Shown here: positions 23,572 to 35,054 of the stretch, one piece after another
Layout of the letters: each line of letters starts with the position of its first letter
How positions within the stretch are numbered: position 1 is the stretch's first letter
Assembly (NCBI GenBank): GCA_033819885.1
Contig: JAQYUZ010000009.1
Location: 124,001-188,000, forward strand
Length of the DNA stretch: 64,000 nucleotides
From: Microbotryomycetes sp. JL201
Lineage: Eukaryota > Basidiomycota > Microbotryomycetes
Reading direction: 5' to 3'
Made by a program: the position numbers and the translations under genes
The notes under the pieces: generated by a model
What the model was told of the DNA's origin: nothing
The model's input: the letters and a program-made list of their open reading frames with translations, nothing else
Database searches by the model: none

Positions 23572-25804
23572 ATGTCTGCACCTGCCCAGGATGTGTTGGC
23601 ACCGCCCGTCCAAGACAGCATCAGTCTCGGCGAAGCCACTGTGCGCTCAGGCACATCGTCCACGGCCGCTGCGGGCACGAGCAGCAGACCAGATGCTCAC
23701 ACACAGCGTTATGACCGGCAATTGAGGTGCATCACGCTGTCGGCGCCCGTAGCTTGCCCGCACCACCCACTGACATCCCGCTCGTGCCACCGTGTTCACT
23801 CAACGGCAGGCTGTGGGCTTCATCCGGGCAGAGCGCGCTCGAGAACGCACACATTCTCGTCATCAACGGCTCAGCTACCGGCTCGTCGACGCTCAAGAAC
23901 CTCGTCCTGCCAGGTCAGCTTTGAGCTTTGGATTGTGGGGTGGCCCGAGCTCAGCTCATTCTGACAAAGCGCGTGACATGTGACAGGCGTGGGCCAGTTT
24001 ACCATCATCGACGACGCAAAAGTAGAGGCCTCCGACATTGGCAACAACTTTTTCCTGGAGACGACGAGCTTGGGCAAATCACGCGCTGAAGAAGTCACGA
24101 GGTTGTTGCTCGAGCTCAACGAGACGGTCAAAGGCAACGCGGTCGTCAAGGCAAGTCGGACGCAGTGTTGATGTCGGAGGTCGCTAATTTGGGCTTTGGC
24201 GATCATGTAGAACTTAGATGAACTGGCCTCTTCACCCGAAAAAGTGCTCGCCTACACTCTCATCATTGCCGTCGACGCAGAACCAACAAGCTTGCTTAAG
24301 ATTTCCGACACTGCATGGCAGCACGACATTCCTGTGATCAAAGTTCGGAGTTGCGGATTCTACGGCTCCCTGAGGACGCAAATTGGCGAGTTTCCAAGTG
24401 AGTGACGTTCGGCAGCGTGTATCTCGAGGACAGAGCCTGACCACGCAACTTTCAGTCGTCGAGACGCATCCGGAGAGCTTGATCGACCTTCGCATTCACT
24501 CGCCCTTCCCAGAGTTGGTAGAGTACGCAAACTCGATCGACTACTCAAAGATGGACAGTGCCGAATTCTCACATGTGCCTGCTGTTATCGTACTTGTCAA
24601 AGCGATGGAAGCATGGAAAACCAATGTAAGGGGGTATAGAACGCCGGCAAACGAGAGACACATCTGAAAACAGAATCCCCAGCATGATGGCCAGGTACCG
24701 CAAGGCTCTGCAGAGCGACAATCATTCATCAAGGACTTGACGGCGCTCAAACGCAAGTCCGACGATGAAAACATTGACGAGGCGGTCACGCTATTCCGGC
24801 GAGCAGGCACGAAAGCTAATGTGAGACGCTGAAAAAGCTCTGATCGAAGTAGCCATGCGCTTAATTAAGCCATTCTTTCCAGATCCCGAGCGAAATTCAG
24901 TCGTTGTTTGCGGATCCAGCATGCCAGAATCCGACAAAAGAAGTACGGCCCGGGCTCAAGGTCGTGATCGATCAAGCGCTGACCAGTCTGTGCACAGACG
25001 CCGAATTTTTGGCTCTTACTTCGAGCCGTTCACGATTTCACGCAGCATTCATCATCCGCAGGCTTGCTGCCACTGTCTGGTGCGTTGCCCGACATGCACG
25101 CTGACAGCAAAGGTTACGTCAAACTCCAAACCCTTTACAAAACGAAAGCGCGTCAGGATTTACAACTCGTCAACCAGCTCTTGTCTGAGTTGTGCACGTC
25201 GATCGGTATCGTCGACCCGCGTTTGCGGTTCTCTGATGATCAAGTTGAGACGTTTGTCAAACACTCTGCTTTTTTGAAAGTCGTCAGAGGTAGGAGTTTG
25301 AGACAAGAGTTGGAAAAACCTTTGATCAAAGGTCGAGTAGACGAAATCAAGATGCAAGCTCAGTTTGGGGAGACACCGGACGATTCGTTGAGCGTTCATA
25401 TTGGATTGACGGCATCCGAGAGATTCTATCAAGTCAATGGGAGGTACCCTGGCACGAGTGTTGACGATTTGGATGGCACAAAGGACGTGAAAGAATTGGG
25501 CAAGCTAGCAAAAGACGTGCTGGACAGCTTTGAGGGTGGAGAACCCGATGAGGAGTTGGAAAAAGTCGTGGCAGAAATGTAAGTCGGAATTATCTAGTGC
25601 TTCCACGCGGGCTTGAAAGATCTCAATCTGTGGCTTTTGTGCAGTTGTCGAGCGGGCGCGGCCGACTTGCCTCAAATGGCTGCTCTTCTGGGCGGCATGG
25701 TCGCTCAAGAAGCCATCAAGCTCATCACAAAGCAGTATGTCCCATTGAACGGCACGTGCATCGTCAACGGCATTAGATCCACAACATCGATCCTTCAAGG
25801 TTGA
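23572..25804 (+). CDS. ULA1: NEDD8-activating enzyme E1 regulatory subunit (ULA1/NAE1/APP-BP1)
   Basis: Forms a heterodimer with UBA3 to activate NEDD8/Rub1. Exons begin 23572-23726, 23810-23913, 23987-24150 and 24211 onward, with about nine in total. The adenylation-like half has [19 protein letters not shown] and VGQFTIIDD; the regulatory subunit lacks the catalytic cysteine, as expected. Middle exons read [20 protein letters not shown] then [11 protein letters not shown], and the last exon gives [20 protein letters not shown] then [17 protein letters not shown], the typical C-terminus. The intron at 24151-24210 starts AAG|gcaagt, a likely GC donor (a GT three bases downstream of the preceding Val codon is a poorer alternative). 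Neighbour UBA2 belongs to the parallel SUMO pathway. Confidence 0.92.
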
Positions 25805-26141
25805 ATGAGCCGTGAGCCGGTGAAATCTATTCAACTTTCACTCTTTCGCGCGAACAAAAGATTCAGCCTCGAGAATGATTCTGAGAGCCACAGTTGCAAG
25901 CAATTGATGACCTTCCAGCAACAATACAACACGTGCACGGCCACATCCACATCTCCACTCCTTTGAACCTTCCATCGCTCGCTCGCTTCGTCGTCCTCTG
26001 GACAAAAACACAAAGAGACACAGAGAGACGATTCTACTGTCGAGGCTCGACGAATGTTGCGAGACAAGACAATGTTGACCAAAGGTGAGAGATTGAACGC
26101 CGTGCACGAACCCCTTCCTCCATCTCGACTCGAGATCTCGT
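25805..26141. other. Convergent spacer, ULA1 / eL18 3' ends
   Basis: 337 bp between two stop codons, presumably both 3' UTRs and poly(A) sites. Minus-strand open frames here have no support. Confidence 0.4.
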
Positions 26142-26970
26142 TTAGACCTTGAAGCCGGTGCCACGTCGGCGACCACGAGCACGCTCCTCCTTGCGGCCCT
26201 TGGAGATGACGTAGGGCTGTAAAGGCAAGCAAAAGTCAGCATCTTGTGCTAGCCTGAGACGAAACAGCGGCATCGACGCACCTTCTTGTGCTTGTGGGGG
26301 CCGTGACCGAAGTGCTTGACAGCCTCACGCGAGTTCTTGGCGCCCCTCAACAACAGAGTGTTGGCACCAGTGGGCTTCCTCAAAGCCAGTTGATCCAGAG
26401 TCAGGCACTCGCCGCCGGCAGCCTCGATGCGGGCGCGGGCAGTGCGGGTGAAGCGGAGGGCGGCAATCGAGAGCTTGGGGACCTCGAGCAGGCGGACGTC
26501 GTCAGTGATGGTGGCGACTGCGACGACGGTGTGGTTGGCCGTGAAGGATGAACCGGCCTTCTTGACCTGACGAGCAATGCGCGAGACCGAGACGGGGGGT
26601 CGGTTGATGCGCGACATGTACAATCGGCGCAAGATGACCTTGTTGAATCGCGAGTCGGTGCGGCGGGCCAAGAATCGGTACAACTGTGAGCCAGTAAGAA
26701 GGGGTCAGCGCCTGCCACGCTCAGGGCGTCCGAGTGACGGGTCTCACCTTGACCAAGAGGGCCAAGTAGGGATCCTCAGAGGCCGGGGCCGTTCGGTTGC
26801 CCTTCTTGACGTGGTGGCGTTCAATGTCGATTCCCTGCAGTAGCGAACGACCGGGGTCAGTACTAGCAATGGCTAGCTACGTGCAAGCCAGTGTCTGCGT
26901 TGGTCGAGCAAGCATTGTACGTGTCGTGTGTTATCGGAGAGGGCAGGCGCATTGTGATCAGCTGCACCAT
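26142..26970 (-). CDS. RPL18: Cytosolic 60S ribosomal protein eL18
   Basis: Exons 26970-26968 (the ATG alone), 26834-26748, 26683-26282 and 26216-26142 give 188 residues, the usual eL18 length. Exon 2 begins [20 protein letters not shown], exon 3 [20 protein letters not shown], and the last exon ends [19 protein letters not shown]. The start codon stands alone before a 133-nt first intron, a common layout in fungal ribosomal protein genes where the first intron can influence expression. Strong codon bias toward C-ending codons fits high expression. Divergent to the Tra2-like gene. Confidence 0.95.
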
Positions 26971-27465
26971 GGTCCCGGCCGCCGCGTAGGTGCCGGTTCC
27001 AATCCGCTCTCATCCTTTCTGATTGGCATGAGTGCGACGTCGCCGTGATCGCTCCGTGTCGCAAAACAGTGCATAGTGAATCTGCACCATTTTCTACGGC
27101 GTTGTCCGTTGCCCGTCACCGTCAGATCGGCCGTTGTCGATATTTTCGTTGACCGGCCGTACGACGTCGAACGAGCCATGTACGAAACCGCGAGCCGGAT
27201 GGACAGAGCTCGTGTATGTTGCAGACACTGGCTGCAAGGTGTGCGCGGCTTACCATTTTCGTCGACAGGCAAGAAGCACGTCCAGAGTTGTCTCGACGTG
27301 CGGGCACTTTTTGCCGCTCAAAGACAGGAGGCCTCGCTCAGCACCTCGCCCAAACGGCACTTGGCGCCTTTGACCCCCGCAATCTCTGGGCAAGTCGGAT
27401 GCATGCGCAAAGCATCATTTGGATGTTTTTGCTGACATTGTGCATGTTCATCTGTCCTGCAGACG
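26971..27465. promoter_or_regulatory. Divergent promoter, eL18 / Tra2-like factor
   Basis: 495 bp between start codons. Overlapping open frames on both strands here look like composition effects. A TCCTGCAG immediately upstream of the Tra2 ATG could be the acceptor of a 5'-UTR intron. Confidence 0.4.
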
Positions 27466-28596
27466 ATGAGCGCTGCTTACGAAGACGAGCGTCGCGACCC
27501 GCAACGGTACTCTGACATTGACCAGGGACCACACGCGAATGGCGGCGGAGGCAGCAAAGTGCATGACGACGCTCGCTCGCCGAGACGCGATGACCGTGAC
27601 CGCGACGACGATATGCGCGGCGGCGAGTCGAGCAGTCGCCGCGACGACGACGACCGCTACGGAGGCAGACGCGCAGACTACAGCAGAGAGTGAGTACACG
27701 CCCCCAGAGTTCTTTTTACATGAATGAGCGACGTCAGCTAAACAACGACGCGGCAATGACAGCTCCCGCGCGCCTGCAAAGCCAGCAAACGCTCCCGTGA
27801 GTAAACACACAACAGTGACGACCAGCGTGCGCGCACGCCCCGGCTAATCCCCGCCATCGGCAGGTTCCCGAGCCCACCAATGTTCTTGGCGTGTTTGGCT
27901 TAAGCATTCGCACGACCGAACGCGACCTCGAGGCAGAGTTCAGCCGTTCGGGCCGCGTTGAAAAGGTCTTGATCGTCTACGACCAGCGCGTGAGTCTGTT
28001 CAGTCCCAGTCAATAAAGGTGTCGGCTTATTTCTCCTGTCGTATAGTCTGGTCGCTCGCGCGGTTTCGGCTTTGTGACGATGGAGACGATCGGGGACGCT
28101 GAGCGCGCCATCACTGACCTTAACGGCATTGTGAGCTGGTCTGCATTGTCTCTACGTTGTCATTTGCTGAGCTTTACTCGCTCAGGACTTGCACGGCCGT
28201 CGCATCCGCGTCGATTTCTCCGCCACCAAGCGCCCGCACGACCCAACGCCTGGACAGTACAAGGGTATCAGGCGCGACGATTACCCTCCCCGCGACAGGT
28301 ACGGTGGTGGCGGACGCTACGATGACCGAAACGGTGGTCGAGGAGGAGACGATCGCTGGGCGTCAGCGCCTCGTGGCGGCGGACGCGGCTACGGCGGCGG
28401 AGACCGCTACGGAGGCGGAGACCGCTATGGCGGACGTCGCTACGACGATGACCGCGACCGCGACCGCGACCGTGGAGATCGCGACCGCAGCTACAGGGAG
28501 CGCAGCCGCTCTCCTCCTCCTCGTCGTCGCTCGCCGAGCCCGCGACGGGACCGCAGCCCGGCGCCTCGAGATGAAGCGCGTCGTGACGACTGGTAA
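27466..28596 (+). CDS. Tra2-like SR protein: RRM with RGG/RS tail
   Basis: Probable nuclear pre-mRNA splicing regulator. Exons 27466-27689, 27763-27796, 27864-27989, 28047-28130 and 28186-28596 give 292 residues. The N-terminal 75 residues are Asp/Arg/Gly-rich. The RNA-recognition motif spans exons 3-5: RNP2-like VLGVFGLSI, RNP1 RGFGFVTM, then LHGRRIRVDFSATKRPHDPTP, the linker sequence known from transformer-2 proteins. The tail is first Gly/Arg/Tyr-rich (repeats of GGGDRYGG) and then Arg/Ser-rich (RSRSPPPRRRSPSPRRDRSP), a substrate for SR kinases. Exon 2 is only 34 nt. Confidence 0.88.
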
Positions 28597-29253
28597 AGAG
28601 ACTATTCGCTTTGAGCCGCTCGCAGAAGAAAGCAAAGGGAAAGACGAACGCCGAATCCGATTACAGCCGCTGATCGAGAAGCGAAGAAACAAGCTTTCAA
28701 GTTGTATATCTACCTACCTACTCTTTCGAGAAATGAACTTTCTGTCAAGCTTTGCATGAACAAGACTCGAGGAGGCCGAGATCACGCTTCGAAAACGAAA
28801 CGCTGTGCACGCGCAGCCGAAGACCCGATTGTTGCAGCCATTCAATTGATTTCGCGCGAGACGTGCACCGCATCCCTGTGGCGATCAGAAGAAGATGCAA
28901 GTGCGCTCTCAAGCTACGCCAAACACATGCATATCGTTTCAAAGATTGCCGCCCCGCTTGAACATTTTTGTACGACCCATTCTCGACCAATTGCAGGCAG
29001 CTGCAGCGAACGTTGCACGTGCTTATGTGGCTGAATTCTCAAATTGACGATGGTGAGTCCTGCGTGACTCGTGTTTTAGGTTTGGGTGAGATGGTGCAGG
29101 TGAGTGCTTTTGTCAAGAGTCGGCTTCTGGAGGTGTGTCTTTGCTGGCAATCAAGTGACGAGTTCAAATGCTGCTTGCGATGATTGACATGTAATGCCGC
29201 ACGTGAGGAAGTCGATCTGTCCTGACTCCGCCCACGCCGGCGCGCGCCCCGCT
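28597..29253. promoter_or_regulatory. Spacer between Tra2-like gene and GGA gene
   Basis: 657 bp holding the 3' UTR of the upstream gene and the promoter of the next. CACGTG at 29016-29021 and 29200-29205, the second 49 bp before the GGA start codon. No gene seen. Confidence 0.4.
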
Positions 29254-31476
29254 ATGTCGTCACATCATCGGTCAGCATGGTCGACGGGGTACGGGTCAAC
29301 AAAAGAGACCTTGATTGCGTTCATTGGTGCGCTTGACGAGTGGAATCTGTAGCCATGTGCGAGACCAACGGCCTCAGGGCGAGAGTCGGCTGACGGTTCT
29401 GTCGCGTCAATGTTGACATGGCGCAGATCGTGCGTGCGACCCGAGCATGTTTGAGCCCAACTTGGCTCTCGACCTCGAGATTGCCGAGCTCATCAACCAG
29501 AAAAAGGCAAACACGTGAGTTCCCAAGCCGGTGCAAGCGCAACACGCAGCCCTGACTCGCTTGCCATGGCGCACTGCCATCTCGTACGCCGTCACAGACC
29601 ACGAGAAGCCGCAGTCCAAGTCGTCAGGCACATCAACAGCGGCAACACGCACGAGGCAATGCTTGCGCTCGCGGTACGCGTACGCGCCTCAGTGCAACGA
29701 CAATCGATTGACCACATTAGTCTTTCTGCTCGGCAATCTAGCTGCTCGACATTCTCGTCAAGAATTGCGGATATCCGTTCCACCTCCAAATTTCGACAAA
29801 GGACTTTCTGAACGAGCTCGTCAGGCGGTTTCCAGAGCGTCCGCCAAAGTTTTTGCCACCAACAATGTCAAAGATTCTCGAAATGATCCACGAATGGAAC
29901 AACACGTTGTGCGTGACGTCAAAGCACAAGAAGGATTTGGTCCACATCAGGGACATGCACCGGTTGCTGGGCTACAAGGGTCCGCATAAATGAACAGTAT
30001 TAGTACCGCTACGGTCCGCTAACTGTGGGTCGGTACAGGTTATCGTTTCCCTGCGTTTGACAAGAGAGCCGCATCGGTGCTGAACCCCGCAGAAGTGAGC
30101 TCAGCGCAACGCTGATTGCGTTTGCACAGCGTCTGACCGGCTGCGCTTGCGATAGAACCTGCAAACTCCGGAAGAGCTCGAGGAGGAGGATAGAGCCGCA
30201 CAGGCAGCAGTGCGTTCCTCTTGATCTTCGCTCTGATGTTCACCTCTGATTCACTTGTCCTGCTATTCAGAAACTGCAAGAGCTCATCCGGAGAGGGACG
30301 CCGAAAGATTTGGCAGCCGCTCAAGAACTCATGAAGATCATGTCTGGAGCAGTAAGTATCTGTGACTAATCCCATGACTATGTTCAAACGAACTTCGTCG
30401 GCAGGAACCGGAAAAGAAGCCAGACTATGAGAAGCAGGTGGACAAGGAGCTCGATCGGATACAACAGCGGATATTATTACTGAACGAGATGCTGGACAAC
30501 TCGAAACCGAACGAAAAGTTCGTGGATGGCGATGCTTACGATGTCAGTGGCGATTTTCGAATGGTCTAAACGAGCTGGCTGACTTTTGGGATGGCCTGTG
30601 TAATCGAAGCAAATTGCACAAAAGTGCAGGCACGTGCAGCCAAAGATCCAAAAGTGGATTTCGGAAAGTTCAGAAAACGAACTTGGCCAAGTTGGTGAGG
30701 TTCTGGATGGGCGTCAGCGGGATCCGGATTGATCTGATCGATTTGAGCTTGACAGATCGCTTGTTGTTGATGAACGACCTCATCAACAATGTTGTACGAA
30801 GGTACGAGAGCTTCAAAGCTGGCGACAGGACGGCGACTGCAGAGATTGATCCAGCGTACGTGTGCGACTTTGGTCTTGACCACTTGATTGCCGCTGACAC
30901 ATGGGGAGATTCGTCAGATTACATACCGGCAAGCCGACGAAAACACGTAAAAACGAGCCTGTCAGCTTGATCGACTTCGATGATGAGCCGACCGCGACGA
31001 CTCCAAACGCAACAAGCTCGAACCCGATGGATGACCTCGCGTCCCTTGGCGGATTGTCTCTAGACAGTCCCGCTGCGACAGCGCCAGCTGTCGCGAAGCC
31101 GCAACGCGTTGACCCGATGGCATTGTTCAATACCGCGCCAGCGACGAATGGTGCTCAGACGTCACAGCCTGGCGCATCTGCATTCGGCGCCGGTTCAGGT
31201 TCATTCTTCTCAAATCTAACGTACAACTCGAGCTCTTCAACTTCGACGCCTCTGTCGCCTGCAAATAACTCGTTCGGGGCGATTCAGCTTGGCAACTCGC
31301 GACCTGCATCTGCAAACTCGATGGGTTCAGGCATGCAACAACCGCAAGCTTCTTGGTCATCATCTCCTCTACCTGCACTGCCTGCTCAACAAAGCCAAAA
31401 GTTGAACCCAAATCAACCACCGCCAACGCCACCGAAAAAGAAGGACGCTTTTGAAGACTTGCTGGGCGACTTCTGA
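29254..31476 (+). CDS. GGA-type clathrin adaptor (VHS-GAT-hinge) without gamma-ear
   Basis: ARF-dependent adaptor for trans-Golgi to endosome sorting. Exon 1 (29254-29326) MSSHH...TKETLIAFI joins 29427-29514 to give IDRACDPSMFEPNLALDLEI, then PREAAVQVVRHINSGNTHEA and LLDILVKNCGYPFHLQIS: a full VHS domain with the GGA-specific ERPPKFLPPTMSKI and IRDMHRLLGYKG. The GAT region follows (LQELIRRGTPKDLAAAQELM, LLMNDLINNVVRRYE). Splicing between about 30600 and 30760 is not settled. The hinge holds a clathrin-box-like LIDFD, then Ser/Pro/Asn-rich sequence, and the protein stops at DAFEDLLGDF with no beta-sandwich ear. Only 249 bp separate this stop from the next gene's stop, so no ear exon is available downstream. 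Confidence 0.83.
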
Positions 31477-31725
31477 AGAAGAAGGACGAGACATAAGGTT
31501 GGAAATGATTGCGTTTATCTGTTGCAATTACGAACGACTGTGTGGCGCGAATCTAGGTGCGGAAAGAAAGGGGTAGAATGTGTGCAAAGTCGCTTTTCGC
31601 TGGCGTTGACGATCAAGTACTGCGAGTAGAGCAGAGTTTTTGAGTTGATCGAGAATGATGCCCGAGACGATTCAAGCTTACGGCAAGAATGTTTGGGCTT
31701 GACAGTACCTGCAAACAAACAAGCG

Positions 31726-33350
31726 TCAGTTTCGAAGAGAGGTTGTAGAGCCGAGTTGTAGGAATCTTGCATGGCCTGCGTCCGTTTGAGCAAAGTCAGA
31801 GATGGGATACTTTGGATCTTGGCAAGGGTCGCGCACATGAGGTGACTGCTTCCAAGTGGCGAGAGCAGCGAGAACAAAGCCGACGAAGAAGACAAAGCTG
31901 ATTAAAAACCACAGAATCGTAAACACTGAGAGTCACGACGTTAGCCATGTAGCGTCTCCATGAATGGACTGTACGAGACTTGCTGCCTGGAGAGAGGATG
32001 GGAAACGCCAATGTATGTTGAGCGGGACAACATGGATTCCGCTTGGCAAAGATGGCATCGTCGAGCACGTCCCAAAGAACATAGAACGACGACATGACTC
32101 CGACAAAGAGAACGTAGAACCGGAGTGCCCATGCATGCTCGACCCACCACAGTCCGATCTAGTGCAGAGGTTGTTAGCAAGGGCGGTGACTGATTGGTGA
32201 TTGGGTCAACTCGCCATCAGGCCGATAGATAGCAATGTCATGAGGCGTGCCAAGAAAGATCCTGCGCGTGCAAATACTCCCACAAGACACGTACCAAGGA
32301 TGAAAGAAGCAATCTTTGACGCGAGCGTGTTGAAACCACAAAAAGTCAGTAGTCCTCCGCCGAAAATATTGAAAATGTAGCCGAGCGGCAGAGCTTCGAT
32401 CGGCAACGGCAAAGGTGGCCCGTCTGGGTTGAACACGAGCGTTTGTCCACCTGGGTTGGGTGCCATGCAGAATTCTCCGATTGAGCCGCCCAAGCACATG
32501 ACGCTGACCACATGTCCGAGCTCGTGCAGCGCGACGACAAAGCTCTTGAGTGGCCACAATAGTTCACGGAGGCCAATCAGATTCCAGGAGATGGCGATGC
32601 CAACGATGTAGATCGCGATGCAATACAGCGTCACGCTCTGGTCATGAGTCGGCCTCAAGCCGGTTTGCTCCTTCTCGTCAGAATCACCAGGTCTGCAAGG
32701 TCCATAAGTCGCTTTTGCTGGTGCAGCGGTCTGCAAAGATGTCCAAGATGCGGTTTTTGTTTGCGTACTCGTCGGAACGACAACCTTGCTCGTGCTGAAA
32801 GTTGTTGTCTCTGGATACACGGTCACCGTCATGTACGAAGGCTGCTTTGTCACCGTGGCGACGCCTTCGTACTCTGTCACAGTTGTCGTCCCTCCGTCGA
32901 TCGTGTTTTCACCCCAGTATTCTGTCACGGTGATGCAATCGGGAACGTCTTCGGTGCTGCCGGGCAGAAATGTCAGTTGCGTGTCTGTCAGCTCACCCAA
33001 AGATTCTTACGCAGTGATGTAAATGGTAGAGGTGATTGTCTCCCGGTCTTGTTCGCTCCCTCGTGAGTAAAGAGTCACCCAATTCTAAAGCCGATCGACT
33101 GACCTTGCCATCTTTTGTGCAACACTACGGTGCCGTCTGAGCCTTGGTTTGAGAGGGAATAGCTGGCAGAAGCCGTCTCTCTTGTTGAGCTGGATGGCAG
33201 TCCTCTCTGCAGCACCATGCCTCTTCCAGACGCGTACATGTTGAGTGATGGACGACCCTCCAAAACAGCGGCAGACGCCTCGAGTGAGATGCTGCCCAGC
33301 GCAGTGAGGATCATTCTCCATGAGGAACAGCGCAGCATTCTGGCGTGCAT
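31726..33350 (-). CDS. M50B-like intramembrane metalloprotease with Thr-rich luminal domain
   Basis: Fungal Peptidase_M50B family. Start ATG at 33350 opens a hydrophobic N-terminus (LTALGSISLEASAAVLEG) that looks like a signal peptide. Exon at about 32980-32206 carries a luminal/extracellular part with short TVTEY/TVTVY repeats and Ser/Thr-rich stalk, then a membrane span (LYCIAIYIVGIAISWNLIG), the zinc motif HELGH in VVALHELGHVVS near 32510, and a hydrophobic stretch LGYIFNIFGGGLLTFCGF. Further exons give WALRFYVLFVGVMSSFYVLW and ILWFLISFVFFVGFVLAAL. The cytosolic end is about 45 residues. The family relates to site-2 proteases; substrate unknown. The short exon between about 33065 and 32970 is inferred from splice sites. 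Confidence 0.78.
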
Positions 33351-33491
33351 CGCGCCTAATAGTCAAGTCCGTCTGACCTCGTGACTTGACATGGCAACAA
33401 GTCTCCTGAACGATGCTTGGCGCTCCGGTAAAAAGCTCCTGGTGAACAATGGCGATATGCGCTAATCACAAGTACAACAACCGGGGAGACA

Positions 33492-33551
33492 GCCATTCTG
33501 TGCGCATCCTTGGCGATTCTATGCGAGCCTTTCGGTGATTCTATGCATGCT
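33492..33551. repeat. Imperfect 22-nt tandem repeat, about three copies
   Basis: Three units with period 22 share the core [GC]ATTCT[AG]TGC (CCATTCTGTGCGCATCC, CGATTCTATGCGAGCC, TGATTCTATGCATGC). The last unit overlaps the stop of the SDR-like gene. Confidence 0.55.
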
Positions 33552-34808
33552 TCTTGTCCTCGGCGAGAATGCGTTGGACGGTGTCTGTCTCGTCGTTCCA
33601 TATTCGGTTCCCAAACTGAGGCGATAGTCGATCCAGCGCAGCCACTCTGTCCGAATAGACAAATTTAGGTCTCAAGCATATGCGAAACAGATACAACGCA
33701 CCTAACCAGCAGTCCATCTCGATACAAACCTCCGCCGATAATCTTGCGGCCATCATTCATGCTCTCTACCGCAAGCTCAGACTGCATCTTGCCGTTGCGC
33801 TCGATGAGGTCTTCAGTTTGGGGGACATGCGAGTGATTGACGGGAGAGCAGAGTGTCATCAGAAAGACTTGAGCGGCCGATCGCGAAGATTTGCCGAATG
33901 TCCAAACGAGTGGCCACAGGATCCATGTGAGCAAGACGCCGAGCCATGCGGCGACGTAGAATGTACCCGCCTGGTTCAAAAGGCTGTACGTCCATGATCG
34001 AGTGACTCCGCCGCAAGCGCTGACAAAGCAAAGTCCCTTCGGTCCCAGCCGGCTCTGGCTCTCCCTAGTGAGCGCAAGTGACGACAATGCAGCTTGCCCC
34101 TCTGCAAGCCATGGCTGCATCTCGTTCCGGCTTGCAGACGACATGGCGTAGCTTGGCGGAATGTGGCCAATGATTCTAATCGGTGATGATGAGAATTGAG
34201 CTGAACGCAAAAGGACGGGCAATAGAGACTGGACGAGAGCGTGTCGAGATGTGAGATACGCTGTACGATATCGATCGTTCGTGTGGAGCGCAGCCAGGTC
34301 AACCCCTTCGCCTTCCGCAAAAATGACGGCGTCGATGCGCGCTTCGAGGTCTTGGACCATTCCACTCCTACCATCCTTCGTCCACCTGTCTCCAAAAGCC
34401 TTGATGCTGCCGCAGTCGAGCATGTCGCACTGTTCGACGTAGATTCGCTCGTTGTCGGTCGACGAGCGTACGAGCTCGACAAGTTGCAGAATGCGGGCAT
34501 CTGTCGGGCTCGGGTGCAGTGCAATCACCTGAGCACCATGTCGAGCCAACTCTTGCAGCAGTGCTAATCCTGTACCCGAGAATCCGCCCTGTTGAACGCG
34601 ATCAGCCGTCATTGTGGGCATTCACGGCGGTGAAAAAGCTTACAGCAAGTACAACAGTCTTTGATCGCAGATTACAAGCACCTTTGTACGTCGTGCCTTG
34701 CGCCCAGCGGCTCACTACAGCGCACAAAGCGAAAGCGGCCGCCGTTTGAAGCGCTACAGACGTGCCCACGCCATGTTGAATCGCATGAGCAGCTGCATCC
34801 AAAACCAT
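33541..34808 (-). CDS. SDR-like membrane oxidoreductase of unclear activity
   Basis: Start ATG 34808; first exon MVLDAAAHAIQHG... contains a hydrophobic segment (VALQTAAAFALCAVVSRW) and ends KTVVLA; after a GTAAGC...CAG intron the Rossmann loop is completed as GGFSGTGLALLQELARHGAQ. The usual TGxxxGxG is therefore altered to A-G-G-F-S-G-T-G. DMLDCGSIKAF follows the SDR pattern for adenine binding, but no YxxxK is evident at the expected place. A second membrane span is YVAAWLGVLLTWILWPLVW. A final short exon encodes the charged end (QRILAEDKKHA). It resembles fungal SDR-like proteins that may be enzymatically degenerate; function unknown. Confidence 0.65.
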
Positions 34809-34837
34809 TATGTGCCTGAAGTCGCGAGCATGCGATG

Positions 34838-34868
34838 ATATGTCAAGAAGAAGAAGAAGAAGGGGGGG
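34838..34868. repeat. AAG microsatellite with poly-G tail
   Basis: (AAG)n followed by GGGGGGGG within the 246-bp spacer between the SDR-like gene and unknown gene A. Confidence 0.7.
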
Positions 34869-35054
34869 GATAATACTCCGAGGGGCCTGAGCATTGCAAA
34901 ATACGTATGGGACATCATAGCCTTCTTGCTCAATGCTTGATTCCGTACCGACGAGCCTGCCTCGGTGTCGAGTGTCCCATCGCAGAATTTCTAGAAGAGT
35001 GCGCGAGTGCAGGTTGCTGACGAATGTGCGTCAGTCCCGATATACGATTCCTTC

